NCBI RefSeq assembly: GCF_040054535.1
Contig: NC_090787.1
Location: 15,095,001-15,159,000, forward strand
Length of the DNA: 64,000 bases
Direction of reading: 5' to 3'
Origin: Antennarius striatus
Taxonomy: Eukaryota > Chordata > Actinopteri > Lophiiformes > Antennariidae
Shown: in pieces, positions 1-13,021 of the stretch
Position numbering within the stretch: the first letter of the stretch is position 1
How the letters are laid out: every line of letters starts with the position of its first letter
Notes under the pieces: model-generated
What the model was told of the DNA's origin: nothing
Database searches by the model: none
Seen by the model: only the letters and a program-made list of their open reading frames with translations
Made by a program: the position numbers and the translations under genes

Positions 1-65
1 AGACTACCAACATTGGCTCAAACATCAGAAATACACAAAAACAATACAAGAAAAGCATCAAAGAA

Positions 66-211
<146 letters not shown>

Positions 212-375
212 ATTTATAATATCTATATGCTACATGCATCAATATTTAATTGTCATCATGAAAAGAAGTCAAAGATTGCAGAGATGTTTCATGCATTACA
301 CAGGGTGGGATATAAACTTTGCTCCAAAAGTGAAATTACAGATGTCATCCTTTACTTCTCTGTTTTTCTACCAAG

Positions 376-3300
376 GCATTACAGACAAGTCCTTACTGGA
401 AACCAGGCGGGTGTGTGTCGCTATGGCAGGAGGCTAGAGTGCTGCTATGGCTGGAAGAAAAACAGTAAAGGGCAGTGTGAGGGTAAGGTTGATTCAAAGA
501 CTGCTTTATGATATCTATAAAAAATAAATTACAGTGGAAGTCTGCTATATAATACACAATGCCCTAACTGTTATTCCTTTCATGAAAGGTATTTTTCTAA
601 CCCCAAAAATGTGGAAGAAATTATTTCAAATTGAATAGCCAGTATAATAGAGATGCGTGGTTACTCTATAATCCGTCATTATCAAGCCTCTGACATTCTG
701 GTGGTATTTTCTCAATGCTAAATGTTTTACCAGCTCAATGTGAGCACGGCTGCAGGCATGGAGAATGTGTTGGCCCCAACAAATGCAAGTGTTTCCCAGG
801 ATACACCGGAAAAACATGTAATCAAGGTAGGAATTATGGATTCGATGAAGTAGGTCTGGAAAACGTAGGTCAACGTGTGTACAGTTAGTGTCTTTTCTAG
901 CTTATATCCCAGCTAAATGTATCTATGTTTTACGTCATGCTTATTTTTCCAATTGCAGGTGAATGTTTTAGAGAAGAAGCTGTTTGAAACATGTGATCCA
1001 TATCTTGTTCTAGATCTGAATGAGTGTGGCCTTAAACCTCGCCCCTGTGAGCATCGCTGCATGAACAGCTATGGAAGTTATAAGTGCTACTGTCTCAATG
1101 GCTACACTTTAATGCCTGATGGATCTTGCGCCAGTGAGTAAGGCTGTACTTACATCCACACAACACAAAGTACAAACATTTTTAATAGAATTACAGACTC
1201 AAATGTGGGGGGTTTTTTGTGTTTGCCTCAATGTGTGTAGATTCCAGAACTTGTTCTCTTGCTCACTGTCAATATGGCTGTGAGGATGTTCAGGGCGAGA
1301 TTCGTTGCCTCTGCCCATCTGTGGGGCTGCAGCTTGGCCAAGATGAGAGGACTTGTGTAGGTGAGCAACCACATTATAGTAGAGCAATAGTATATTATGA
1401 ACAACTTGGTTTGTCCTTAAGCATTAAGTGTGACAAAGAAAAATCTTTTTGAAAATGAAACATGATTGGAGATGGATCTGATCAAGAGATCAGGAGAATG
1501 AAAGATAAGATCTTTTAGGTCTTTATTAGGTCTCTATATAACACTTAATGGGTGACATTATTATTATCTTGCAACTTAATTATGCACATTTCCTCTTTTG
1601 TTAAGCAGCTCATTGCATTCAGAACAGCCCCAGTCACTCGTTTACCATACTCAGTGAGAGCAATGCTTCCTGCCTGGCAAGGCTGTCCATCAAATACACA
1701 TTAGCAGTGATGGCTAATGGGAAGGCAGTGAGTGATCATAATTACCTGGATGGTGAAGTGAACTCAGTGAAAGAAAGACAGCAAAGCTTCCAATCTGCAA
1801 AGAGCAAACTGTGAAAACACTTTTGAAATGACAGAAAGCACATGGTTGTCATCACCTGAGACAACTAAAAAAATCAGCAGATATTGTCAAGGAAAAGTAA
1901 TTGTCCAAATATTCCAAAAACTAAATAAATAGTAGACTGAGGAACATAATATTGCATGATGTGGAATGTAGATTAAAGTCAAATAAAAAATGTTTTCATG
2001 ACCCTTTCAGGTCAGTTTTTTTTAAAAATCATATTGTTATCTAAACGAACAGTTGTCAAATTGATTTGTTTTTTCAAAATCTGATCTAGTAATTCTTTTA
2101 CTGGTAAGACCACATGGTTAACAATTAACTTTTTTAAAAAAAAAAGGCTATATGTGTTGCTGATGAGGCAAGAGCCATAGAATACAACTGGATTGAGACT
2201 TCAGAGGTCCTACGAGAGGAGATTGATGAAATTTCTTGATAGGAAGATAGGATTAATGTTAAGTGAGGCCAAGAACAAAAGCCAAACCTTCCAAACAAAC
2301 TAACTGCATTAAACAGGTTAAAGGTTGGCATTCAGTATCAACAAATCTCCCCTTACTCGACAGTTTTACAGGCAACACCTTATTTTGTGGAGGCAAATAA
2401 CACTCTGCCCTCTGTTTCCTGTTGACTTAAAAGGAACTAAAGCTTTCAACTGAGGTGCAGCTTTCATTCTTTTTGCGACACTGAGATACATTTCTGCACT
2501 ACATACAACTGTGTTTGCTGGTATTTTTCTTTGTATTAATGATCCAAGCTAATAAATAAAAAAAATAAAAAGACTTTGACTTTCCTTTTCTTTCAGATAT
2601 TGATGAATGTGTAGCTGGGAAGAACCTTTGCCCGTACAACAGACAATGTGTGAACACCTTTGGCAGTTTCTACTGCAAGTGTCAGGAGGGATACGATCTG
2701 AAATATGTTGACGGCAAATATGACTGTGTAGGTAGGTATTCAAGGTTATTAGTAGGGAATGTTTACATTCTATTCCAATCTAAAGGTACAATTAGGTGTC
2801 TTTAACTTCCAGACCATGATGAGTGTGCAACTGGAACACACAAGTGCAGCCACCATGCTGACTGCCTGAATACTCGAGGAGCCTACAAGTGCAGGTGCAA
2901 GTCTGGCTTCAGAGGCAATGGATTTGAATGTTCTGGTGAGATCCAAGAATTGCTACCCCAAATTATGAATTCATTCACTTTAGGAAATTTAGTAATAAAT
3001 ATGACAAATAACATCAATCCAAATAAATGTGAAACAGACGTTTCCCAGGTGAGAGGAGCCTCTTAAATAATTTCCTGCTTCCTGGCTTGAGTCATCTGTG
3101 CAGATGTCAGCAAGAAAACCACAACCTGAAAAAACACCTGTATAAATATAATGTTGAGGCATAGCCAGTCGTCTCTAGAATAAGAAAGACGAGTTGTGTT
3201 GTCCCTGATAACAGGTGACGCCTCATGTAGCCAAATGGCATAAAGAAAATTAGCCAGAGTTTTCAGCGTCAATGAAGATGCCTTTAATTTTCTTTTTTGT

Positions 3301-6248
3301 AGTCAAGCCTTTTTATCTGAGGTCATGGAATGGTGACAAGGGCAGTGCAGATGATTTCATCAATGGTGAGATAGCGTGGAATCTGAGGCCGTGCTTTCAC
3401 TGTTAACTCCCTGCCATGCAACCCACTCACCACCTCCTCCTGCCTACTTCCAGCAGCACCCCCTCAAACGTCTTCCCTATCTCGTGGCTGAAAATGTTGT
3501 ATGTCCACAGCACACGCAGCTTGATTTGAGAACCAGAACCCTCTGCATGGCCCCTCCTTTACATATGTACGTGATACTCTCATGCAATCATTGTTGCTGT
3601 TATGCTTCAGTTGCATGAAGTAGAACACACACAGCAGCAGCTGAATACGTGACGACAACTGCAACAAAGGCAGCCTGGTAAAATAATTTATCTCCCACCC
3701 ATTATTGCCTTTCCACATGTCTGATGAGGTTCCTCTTCCTGCCTGCAGCCATTCCAGACTCTCAGGTGAGGTCTGAGATTCTGGGAGGTCATCTGGACAA
3801 CGAGGACATCAGAAATATTATCCCTGATTCAGTCGCGACGCCTCTCCCTGGGGTCCGACAGCAGCCTTTTGATTATGATAGAGAGGTGTACATTGGCAGC
3901 AAGACTGAAGACAGACAGGAAGAGGAATTTCCTGATGATGAAGAAGAAGAGGAAGAGCAAGAGGAAGACAACCAGCTCAATCCAAGAGGAGATGTTTTCA
4001 GTAAGTGTTCTTTCATTCAACTCCCTTGCAGGAATTCTAATTCTGGCAATGAGGCCCACAACGTACAAACCATAGATTGAAAAACAGATGGACAAAGAGC
4101 ATATGTTAGTACATCTACTGTGATTTGTCTGTAGGCAGTTGAATTATGTTTGAATCAGCAGGTCAGTCTAAGACCTTCATCTGAGAGAGGAAAAGGAAAT
4201 GTTTCACCATGTCCTGGTAAAGCTCAGGTTCTTCTTAGATTTAAATCATTCTTGTTAATAGACAACATGATAAGATCCGTTTAATTTATTTAGTCAAAGG
4301 AATCCAAGTCATGTTTATTATTTCCACTAAGAATATGAGGCATTGTTACTTTCACGATCTTCTTATTGCATTGGTACAATTATGGTTGAAGATTTCACGC
4401 GAGCAGATCATTGACGAAATAAAACAAAATAAATCAAGATTAGTTACTCTTGATTATAAGACATTGTGGTCTGCAGTAAAATGTAGTTAGTGTGGTCATA
4501 TAGTGGTATGCACCTCAGAGAGAAGCCCCATAAATGAAGTTCACACATCATTGCTAATCTTCATGTTTATGGAAACAAACAGTTCTCCATAAGGAGCAAG
4601 AGGAGACAGGTCCTGAGACATCCCTCACCTCCGGGAAGGAATCTTAGTCTGATGGCATGTGAGAGCAAAGTGATACAACGCATCCTGGGCTGGCTTCCCA
4701 TCCCCTGGGAGGAGGTTTAAGGAGGGAGGTAACGGAGCCTCCAAGCCCTTTATTATGTTTTCTCTATAACAGCTGTTGTGCAAACAGACTTGACTCGTAG
4801 TGGGATAGTCTGTCATCAGCCCACTGGACCCCTGTGACACTAACCCACCCTGGACGAACAGGTCCATTAACCCCAGCTGTCACTTGGGTGCTGCAAGAGC
4901 TTTAAAATACTGGGAGGTTGCTTCCTGAAGCTGTAGATCTGAAGACATGAGTGACAGCAGGACAAGTCTACACCTGTTTGGTTGAAATCTTCTCTCTGGC
5001 TTCTGCTTTCATTGTGGAAAATGTCTTTGCTATATAATTTTGAAATGTTTAATAAGATCACATACATTTAGATGCATTCATTGACAAAATCCTCTTAAAA
5101 ACAAGGAATCTTTTTTTTTTAATTTGGCATGTATTTGTGCTAAAGTTGTGTTTTTACTCATTTAGTGACTATAACATTTAACTGAATCATTTCCTCAGCT
5201 GTCAAATTATTGAGTACATGTTTCTTTAACTAATTCAGTTTAATCCAACAGTCTTACTCTAAATTCTGATAGGTACTTGTTGAATCTTGACTTTACAAAT
5301 CCCATGGCAGATTTACCACAGTTATGATAGATGCACCTAATGGCTGGTTTGTTTTATATAGCTGAAAATTAATGAACGGATGCTGCCTTCTTTGTTCTGA
5401 CTTCTAAACAGTAGCAGAGGACTTTGAATCTGTGTTTGGCCCAGTCACAGAAATCAAAGAAATCCAAATAATGCCAGTTCAAGAAGGTAATCAAACATCT
5501 ACGTCTGTAACTTCATCATATAATGAATGTTTAGGTGACTAATTTGGCAATGTGCTCTTATTTTTAAACTTTTAGAATTTATAATGGATTGTAACTTTGA
5601 CCAAGGAGCATGTGAGTGGGTCCAAGACAAGGCGGATAACCTGGACTGGAGCGTAGCTTACCATGATGATGGTAAGAGGATTATTAATAGATTTGTTAAA
5701 TGTAAGTTAAGATAAATTTGCTTCATGCATCCACTGCTTGAAACTTTTTCAGGCGCTGAGTATTATATGGCCATGAGTGGGTTCATTGGGGACCAGGAGG
5801 ATAGAGCCAAGCTGAAATTGCTCCTGAGCGACCGGGTCCAGCAGGGCAGCTTCTGCCTCACCTTTGACTACCGTGTGGTGGGTCACTATGTGGGAACCCT
5901 CAGGGTGCTGCTGGGTAATGGTGTTTACCCAGTATGGGAGCAAAGCCATAGCAGAGACCAGAGCTGGCAGACAGAGTTCCTCACTATAGCTTGGGAAGAG
6001 GAGGCCCCACAATCCGTGAGTGACTCATCTAAAACAATGAAAGATCAAGACAAACTAACACTTATATGATTTGCTATTTATTTTTCTCACTTTAAGTTTG
6101 AAAACAATAAGATGCAATGATACCATTGGATGTATTTCAGATTATCTTTGAAGCTCAGCGTGGGAGAGACGTTGGAGGAGAAATTGGCCTGGACAATGTT
6201 GTACTGACCTCAGGGCCTTGTCAAGAGGATGCCGAACTCATCTTTTGA
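376..6248 (+). CDS. egfl6: EGF-like domain multiple 6 (Egfl6), partial at the 5' end
   Basis: Secreted extracellular-matrix protein that in vertebrates binds integrins. Visible coding exons: 376-482, 734-826, 1014-1133, 1241-1360, 2597-2731, 2813-2935, (3303-3365 candidate), 3749-4000, 5412-5486, 5576-5671, 5753-6015, 6141-6248 (TGA). All junctions keep frame, nearly all in phase 1. The first exon carries the GVCRYG...CCYGW cysteine motif. Five EGF modules follow ([28 protein letters not shown], calcium-binding type; [38 protein letters not shown]). Next come a Pro/Glu/Asp-rich linker with RGD (3985-3993) and a MAM domain (from [10 protein letters not shown] to [15 protein letters not shown]). 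About 496 residues are visible, or 517 with the candidate exon, against roughly 553 for human as I recall it. The signal peptide exon lies before base 1. NPNT is the related paralogue, but the linker and neighbours fit EGFL6. Confidence 0.95.
3303..3365 (+). other. egfl6: Candidate phase-symmetric extra/cassette exon of egfl6
   Basis: 63 bases, stop-free in frame. It is preceded by a strong polypyrimidine tract and TAG acceptor, and followed by an ATG|GTGAGA donor. Both ends are phase 1, so including or skipping it keeps the reading frame. It would insert 21 residues (starting [11 protein letters not shown]) between the last EGF module and the linker. Joining the flanking exons directly gives CSAIPDS, which resembles mammalian CSAIPENS. 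The segment could therefore be alternative, fish-specific or a decoy. Confidence 0.6.
3985..3993 (+). other. egfl6: RGD integrin-binding tripeptide codons in egfl6 linker
   Basis: AGA GGA GAT encodes RGD in the context NPRGDVF, just after a run of Glu/Asp and just before the exon's donor at 4001. Mammalian EGFL6 and nephronectin carry an RGDVF motif at the same place, N-terminal to the MAM domain, where it mediates integrin binding. Confidence 0.9.
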
Positions 6249-7770
6249 GAATCCCTATCCAGGATGTACAATTTGAAAAATTGGCTCTGACCTGACAAAG
6301 ATTTCTGTTCAAACTGTGATCTCTTCCCTGTGAGGTTTCTCAGCATTTTCAAAATTGCTTATTCATAGGACTTCTACATATTCAGCCATGTGAAGGGAAG
6401 ATTACAGTAAATTAGTGCATGTATGTTTATTCTCTCTGCTGCATCATTTATACATCCTCCCAGGTTTTCTCTCGTGATTATCCAAGTCAAGCTAGTCCCT
6501 TAAGATTAAAAAAAATGACCTCAGGAATATGTAGAAATGCTAACATTGTCTCTTAGTTGGTTTTGACAGTATTGCTCTAATTCTTTATTATGTATGTGAT
6601 AGTGGATTAGTGAAGTTAACTGAAATAATTGGTGACATGTAATGTGAATTCTTATGCTTCTATATCTGAAATGCAACCTTACATGAATAACATTTTTGAA
6701 GGCTGGTTAGTTTATATGGGAAAAATATGACTACGTGTGATGTAAATTTTGCTTTCATATATTGTATCAATGCATAAAATCTGTTTTGTTTTAGGGTTTT
6801 GTTTTGTTTTTACCTCTGTGACTCACGTTTTTCCATTCATACCATATGGCTAAATACATAGAGACATTCAGACACAAGTTAATCAAAAATCTCTGGAAGC
6901 TATTTCATTTATTATTTTCAAATAATACGTAACAATATTATCAATGGCGACTGATGGAAAACCATGAATCAATCTCCAAAATTTTTTAGTATTTGTACAT
7001 TGTGGTAAAACCTGAATATGTGGTTTAAAATTTTGTTCATACCATCAGTGGAAATGTGGACAGTGTGGTTTATTTCAGTCAGGGTAAGCAAATTACACCA
7101 AACTTAATGCAGATTTAAATCAATAATTAACAGTTAGGAATTAAGTTAAGTGAAAAACAAACAATATTGACTGGCCAGGTGTTGACTGAACATAGTAATG
7201 ACTATGTGTTTAACGTATAATATAAACAGCAATCCTATCTATATACAACAAAGAGAACACAAACAAGAGCTAACAAAAGAATCCCAGCACTACCTAGTTT
7301 TATATTTGTTTACCTTGGTAGATATTTAAAGTTAAAGTTGCAAAATTAATAATTAACAATGTTTTTACACTAGTTTATTTAAGTCTTCTGTTCCCCCCAT
7401 GTTTTATGAGTAGTTCAAAAGTGCTGATTGAAGTACTAATATAATAGAATTCTCATTTAAATATTAGAATCCTGAATTTAATGTTTTGAATGTTTTTTTT
7501 TTTAATTACAAACTATATCCTACTACAACATGAATTTATAGAATATCGGTGGTTCTATTTTTGTGCTCTCACTCATCGGTTAAATGTCGCCCTCTGGTGG
7601 ATACTGGCAGAATAATACAATATAAAGATAACTTACTATTTCCGAATAAACTTCGGGAAATTAGATGATTGATTTGTTTTTAAATAATGTGAATTTTATT
7701 TATTATGCATATTATTTTTCAAATTAAAACAGCCTAACCTCAGCTCTCTACAGTCGTGACTTTTAGCAGG
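6249..7770. other. egfl6 3' UTR and egfl6-rab9a intergenic DNA
   Basis: AT-rich stretch with no coding gene. The first part is presumably egfl6 3' UTR, and an ATTAAA occurs near 6505. In human, TCEANC sits between EGFL6 and RAB9A; no TCEANC-like coding sequence is visible here. A CTCF-type motif lies at 7589-7600. Confidence 0.7.
7589..7600 (-). promoter_or_regulatory. Candidate CTCF binding core
   Basis: GCCCTCTGGTGG fits the reverse form of the CTCF core consensus (GCCMYCTRSTGG) at all 12 positions. It lies between egfl6 and the rab9a promoter, about 180 bases before the rab9a E-box. Sequence match only; occupancy is unknown. Confidence 0.5.
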
Positions 7771-7772
7771 CA

Positions 7773-7784
7773 GATCACGTGATC
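7773..7784. promoter_or_regulatory. Palindromic CACGTG E-box in rab9a promoter
   Basis: GATCACGTGATC is a perfect 12-base palindrome containing TCACGTGA, the core bound by USF and by TFEB/MITF-type factors (CLEAR-like). It lies about 210 bases upstream of the inferred first donor of rab9a, in locally GC-richer DNA, and is placed to act as a proximal promoter element. The functional role is inferred. Confidence 0.5.
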
Positions 7785-7799
7785 CGTGTCTGTCCATGT

Positions 7800-7997
7800 A
7801 TCGTTAGCTTGTTAGCAACTAGCCGCGATAGCAGCGAGCCTCTGGAGTTAACCAGGAAGCGGTGCGAGTTGACGTTATCAGGGACCACACCAAAGCGGAA
7901 GACTCTCTAACATATGCATCAACACCAGTCCAGTTGTTTTGTATTATTTTGTTTTTACTTGTCGTTCATGCTACAACGACCTGGTCTGATTTGTAAG
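7800..7997 (+). other. rab9a: Probable noncoding first exon of rab9a (start approximate)
   Basis: A less AT-rich segment ending in a good donor (TTTGTAAG|GTACGG, GT at 7998). No ORF continues from it. RAB9A genes have noncoding 5' exons, so this is read as 5' UTR exon 1. The transcription start is not determined; 7800 is a rough guess. Confidence 0.45.
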
Positions 7998-8265
7998 GTA
8001 CGGTACTAGCATTCTTAGCCACCAGTAAACCAGAGCTAGCTGATGTAATGCACTTCAGCTGTTCCCACGTTAGCATAGGTTAGCTAACACTGGCTAGCAG
8101 ATTGTTTTTGCTGCAGCTATTCCGTTAACACTGTTTATCTATTTATTTTCAAAATGAATATAATACTGTATAAATGTTTTGTTCGGTGGAAGAATATGTT
8201 ATTGTTTTTAGGCTTCATGTGCTCTCCTTTGATGAAGAAACACATTTCGTGTCACTCTGTTACAG

Positions 8266-8385
8266 CTGGTTGAACATTACCTACATGGCTGCTAACATCA
8301 TTGTTAAGCAAATGAGCATGTGACCGCTGACTGAGTCTCCAGCACATGATTTAGAAAAATCGGTGGGGTCCAAAATCAACGAGGG
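8266..8385 (+). other. rab9a: Probable noncoding second exon of rab9a
   Basis: Bounded by a good acceptor (CTCTGTTACAG, ending at 8265) and a strong donor (GAGGG|GTGAGT, GT at 8386-8387). The 120 bases contain stops and short ATG frames, as expected for 5' UTR. An acceptor ending CCATTAG at 8524 would then join it to the coding exon starting at 8525. Confidence 0.45.
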
Positions 8386-8561
8386 GTGAGTCAAGAAAAA
8401 CAGTCTCATTTTATTAGCAGATAACAATGCATCCGTAATATTTAAAATTGTTTCTTCCTAAAAGAGTATTTTTAATTGATGTTGTACAGATAATGAGAGT
8501 ATGCACGTCGCATCTCTCCATTAGGTCGTTTATTTAAGTCGTCAGTCGAGAGTGAAAAGCC

Positions 8562-9170
8562 ATGACAACGAAGGCATCCCTACTGAAAGTCATTCTGCTG
8601 GGAGATGGTGGTGTTGGAAAAAGCTCCCTCATGAATCGTTACGTTACCAACAAGTTTGATGCACACCTTTTCCACACGATTGGTGTGGAGTTCCTCAACA
8701 AGGAACTAGAGGTTGATGGCCACCAAGTTACTCTTCAGATCTGGGACACAGCTGGCCAGGAACGCTTCCGCAGCCTGAGGACTCCTTTTTATCGTGGATC
8801 TGACTGCTGCTTGCTCACCTTCAGTGTTGATGATAGCCAGAGTTTTCTCAACTTAAGCAACTGGAGGAAAGAGTTTATCTACTATGCAGATGTCAAGGAG
8901 CCTGAGAAGTTCCCATTTGTAGTCTTGGGGAACAAACTGGACGTGATAGAGAGGCAAGTGTCTACTGAAGAGGCTCAACAATGGTGCCAGGAGAATGGTG
9001 ACTACCCCTATTATGAGACCAGTGCCAAGGATGCCACAAATGTAGCAGTGGCCTTTGAGGAGGCAGTCCGCAGAGTGTTGGCGTCGGATGACAGAACGGA
9101 CCACCTCATCCCTACAGACACAGTCAAGCTGGATAGAAAGCCTCGGTCTGCTACCAGTTGTTGTTCTTAA
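8562..9170 (+). CDS. rab9a: Ras-related GTPase Rab9a
   Basis: Small GTPase of late endosomes that drives mannose-6-phosphate receptor return to the trans-Golgi. It is 202 residues in a single uninterrupted coding exon, as in mammalian RAB9A. All G motifs are visible: P-loop GDGGVGKS (14-21), switch I with T39 in HTIGVEF, WDTAGQE (61-67), NKLD (124-127) and ETSAK (152-156). The C-terminus ends SCCS, so C200-C201 are the prenylation cysteines (CCX type). The motif FHTIGVEFLNKELEVDG is Rab9-specific and excludes Rab7. RAB9B cannot be wholly excluded on residues alone, but the trappc2-ofd1-gpm6b neighbourhood is that of RAB9A. The start ATG at 8562 follows the acceptor at 8524. Confidence 0.97.
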   Translation: MTTKASLLKVILLGDGGVGKSSLMNRYVTNKFDAHLFHTIGVEFLNKELEVDGHQVTLQIWDTAGQERFRSLRTPFYRGSDCCLLTFSVDDSQSFLNLSNWRKEFIYYADVKEPEKFPFVVLGNKLDVIERQVSTEEAQQWCQENGDYPYYETSAKDATNVAVAFEEAVRRVLASDDRTDHLIPTDTVKLDRKPRSATSCCS

Positions 9171-10506
9171 CATCCAGGAGTTATCACTCACATTAACTTG
9201 CTGTAATTCCTGTTATGTGACGAGACTTTAGGTGCACATCGTAGTGACATTTTGTTTCAGCAAATGCTGCTACTCGCTACTGCTTTATGATGAGTTTTCC
9301 TGTTGAGCTTAATGTTAATAGTTTGGATCAGAAGACAAATCTCTAGTTGACCAGTTTGATCACAGAATATTTCAGTCTACCAGCTACTCAGCTAAAGTTA
9401 CCCTTGCAGAGGTTACTGAAAAATAAACTTTATTTGTGTTGGCACATGCCTAGCTGTAGGGAACCAAAATGTGTCAAAACAGAATGTGTTTGACATTTTT
9501 CACTTCCCTAACACATGATTTGATATTCTGTTGTGACTTAAAATACAGATGGCATTACCCGGAAAGTGAAGTTATTAAAGTGTTTCTGAAGTTTTTTCCT
9601 AAAATTAACTGATAGTGGTGACATATGTTTATAATTACAAAATAAATTAATCAAGTAACCATATTTCTGAGAAGTATCAAGTAACTAAAGTACTCTGTGT
9701 AACTAACAAATTGAGGCTTCTTAATACTACATATTAGTTCTCTGTTAAGCACATGCTGCAAAAATCACAAAACGATGACTGCTGGGGAGTGAGACAGACA
9801 AAGCAAAGTTAACATGCATGGTATATTGTTTTTACATTTATGAAAAATTTTGTATTTTTATTTAAAATGTTTTATCATAAAAATCACTTAATGAGTTACG
9901 TAAGGACATTGTAATAAAACAGCAGTTGTGATTGAACTATTTTGGTTTGGATTTGTTTTAGGAAATGACTTATTTTTAAGTTGTAACATTTTCTGGATTT
10001 TCAGTTGAAAATTTGTCTCCACATTTTAGGAAACTGCGGTAGTGAATTCTTTCTGTAAGTACTTTTCATTTAGATTTTATTCATGGTCAAATTTGTATTA
10101 CTGGGATGCTAATAGATAACCACCCAGAATTATCTCCAAGCATGTTGTGTAGTCTGTTAATTATCCAAAGTTTAAACTAAACACATTACTGTATTACTAT
10201 ACAATTGTATAGTAATACAGTACTGTTACAATTGTATAGTAATATACAGTAATGTATAGTAATACATTACTGTACATTACTAAACAATTGTAACCATTTT
10301 CTGTGCTTTCTAACCAATACAATGATTTAATGCCTAGTCGGGTAAAGTTTTAAAAGCATGCAGCACATTTTAATCATCATATTGTGCAAAAACTGTCAGA
10401 CAAGAAAATGTGTTGAATAGTTTAAATATGTTAGAGGAATAGAAATCAAACTATCAATTTTACAGTGGATACATGATACATTTAACTCCTTGTGCAACAG
10501 AAATGA
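9171..10506. other. Convergent 3' region between rab9a and trappc2
   Basis: No coding gene. It holds rab9a 3' UTR with AATAAA at about 9423, 9642 and 9912. On the minus strand there is a trappc2 polyadenylation candidate (TTTATT on the plus strand near 10077). Because the genes converge, their transcripts may end close together or overlap. The palindrome cluster at 10187-10294 lies inside. Confidence 0.75.
10187..10294. repeat. Cluster of nested perfect palindromes
   Basis: 108 bases hold three inverted repeats. First is a perfect, gapless 36-base palindrome at 10187-10222, centred on CAATTG. Second is an 11-base arm pair at 10225-10235 and 10284-10294 (GTTACAATTGT / ACAATTGTAAC). Third, nested inside that, is a 12-base arm pair at 10245-10256 and 10263-10274 with a 6-base loop. 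The outer pair could be the termini of a tiny MITE; otherwise this is an AT-rich cruciform-prone site in the trappc2 3' flank. Confidence 0.9.
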
Positions 10507-12250
<1,744 letters not shown>

Positions 12251-13021
12251 TGTTTTCGCTTCTTCTCAGCAAACCTAAACTATTCTTTAAAAATCAGAAT
12301 AAACACCCGTTCAAAAATGTCAATATCAATGCCACCAACACAACTTTTAACGTCTAAGCTAGCTAAGAAAGCAAGCAAATATTGGCCGCAGTATCAACAG
12401 GGTCTTAGCGTCGTTAAATTCCCCAAATTATTTTTGCGAGTCTGACTAAATGTGTTTGAACAAGGAATAATAAACACATTTACACAAAAAAGAAACTGAG
12501 ATCTCGTGAATTTGGTAACAACTAGCAGCCGTTTACCTGTTAATTTCACTTCCTGGTGAGCAGCGAGATCAGTCGCAGGTTGATGACACCATTGTAAATT
12601 GGGCAAATATATTTTTAAGAGTAACATGCTGCAATATTTTTTGCTATTACTGTCATAGTGGGACTTACTATGAATTAATGATGAACATTTTAAAAATGAT
12701 CTAGGTACGACAGATAGTTCTTTTTCTGTGACGTCATAACTGTGGGACTGCCTTGACGATTTTCGTTGACGGAATTTAAACGTTTTAACCACGCCTCCTT
12801 GAAGGGACGCAGATGCGTGTGTTGTTATTGGGCTGGACACTACAAACCATTCACCTCTTCTGAGACGTCTGGGTTGTCAGATGTAATGAAAGAAGTTATG
12901 AAAGTAAAACGCGCACTCATTATGTTTGGAAGTGGTTGAAAAGTGTTAGAGAGTTTTGCTCTTTAGCTTGTTAGCTTCTACTAGTATTCTGCCAGGTCTT
13001 GAGGTACAACACTCGACAGTC
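12251..13021. promoter_or_regulatory. Shared head-to-head promoter region of trappc2 and ofd1
   Basis: The start codons of trappc2 (minus, 12250) and ofd1 (plus, 13022) are about 770 bases apart and point away from each other, as in mammals. The interval contains TGACGTCA (12729-12736), a full CRE; an inverted CCAAT box (ATTGG near 12826); and a CCACGCC GC-type box near 12790. No TATA box was noticed. It must also hold the 5' UTRs, probably with a noncoding trappc2 exon, since TTTAG acceptor-like sequence occurs just before its ATG. No clear RFX X-box was found. Confidence 0.6.

Noticed and set aside
8853..9191. 112-codon minus-strand frame over rab9a
   Set aside because: Antisense shadow of the rab9a coding exon.
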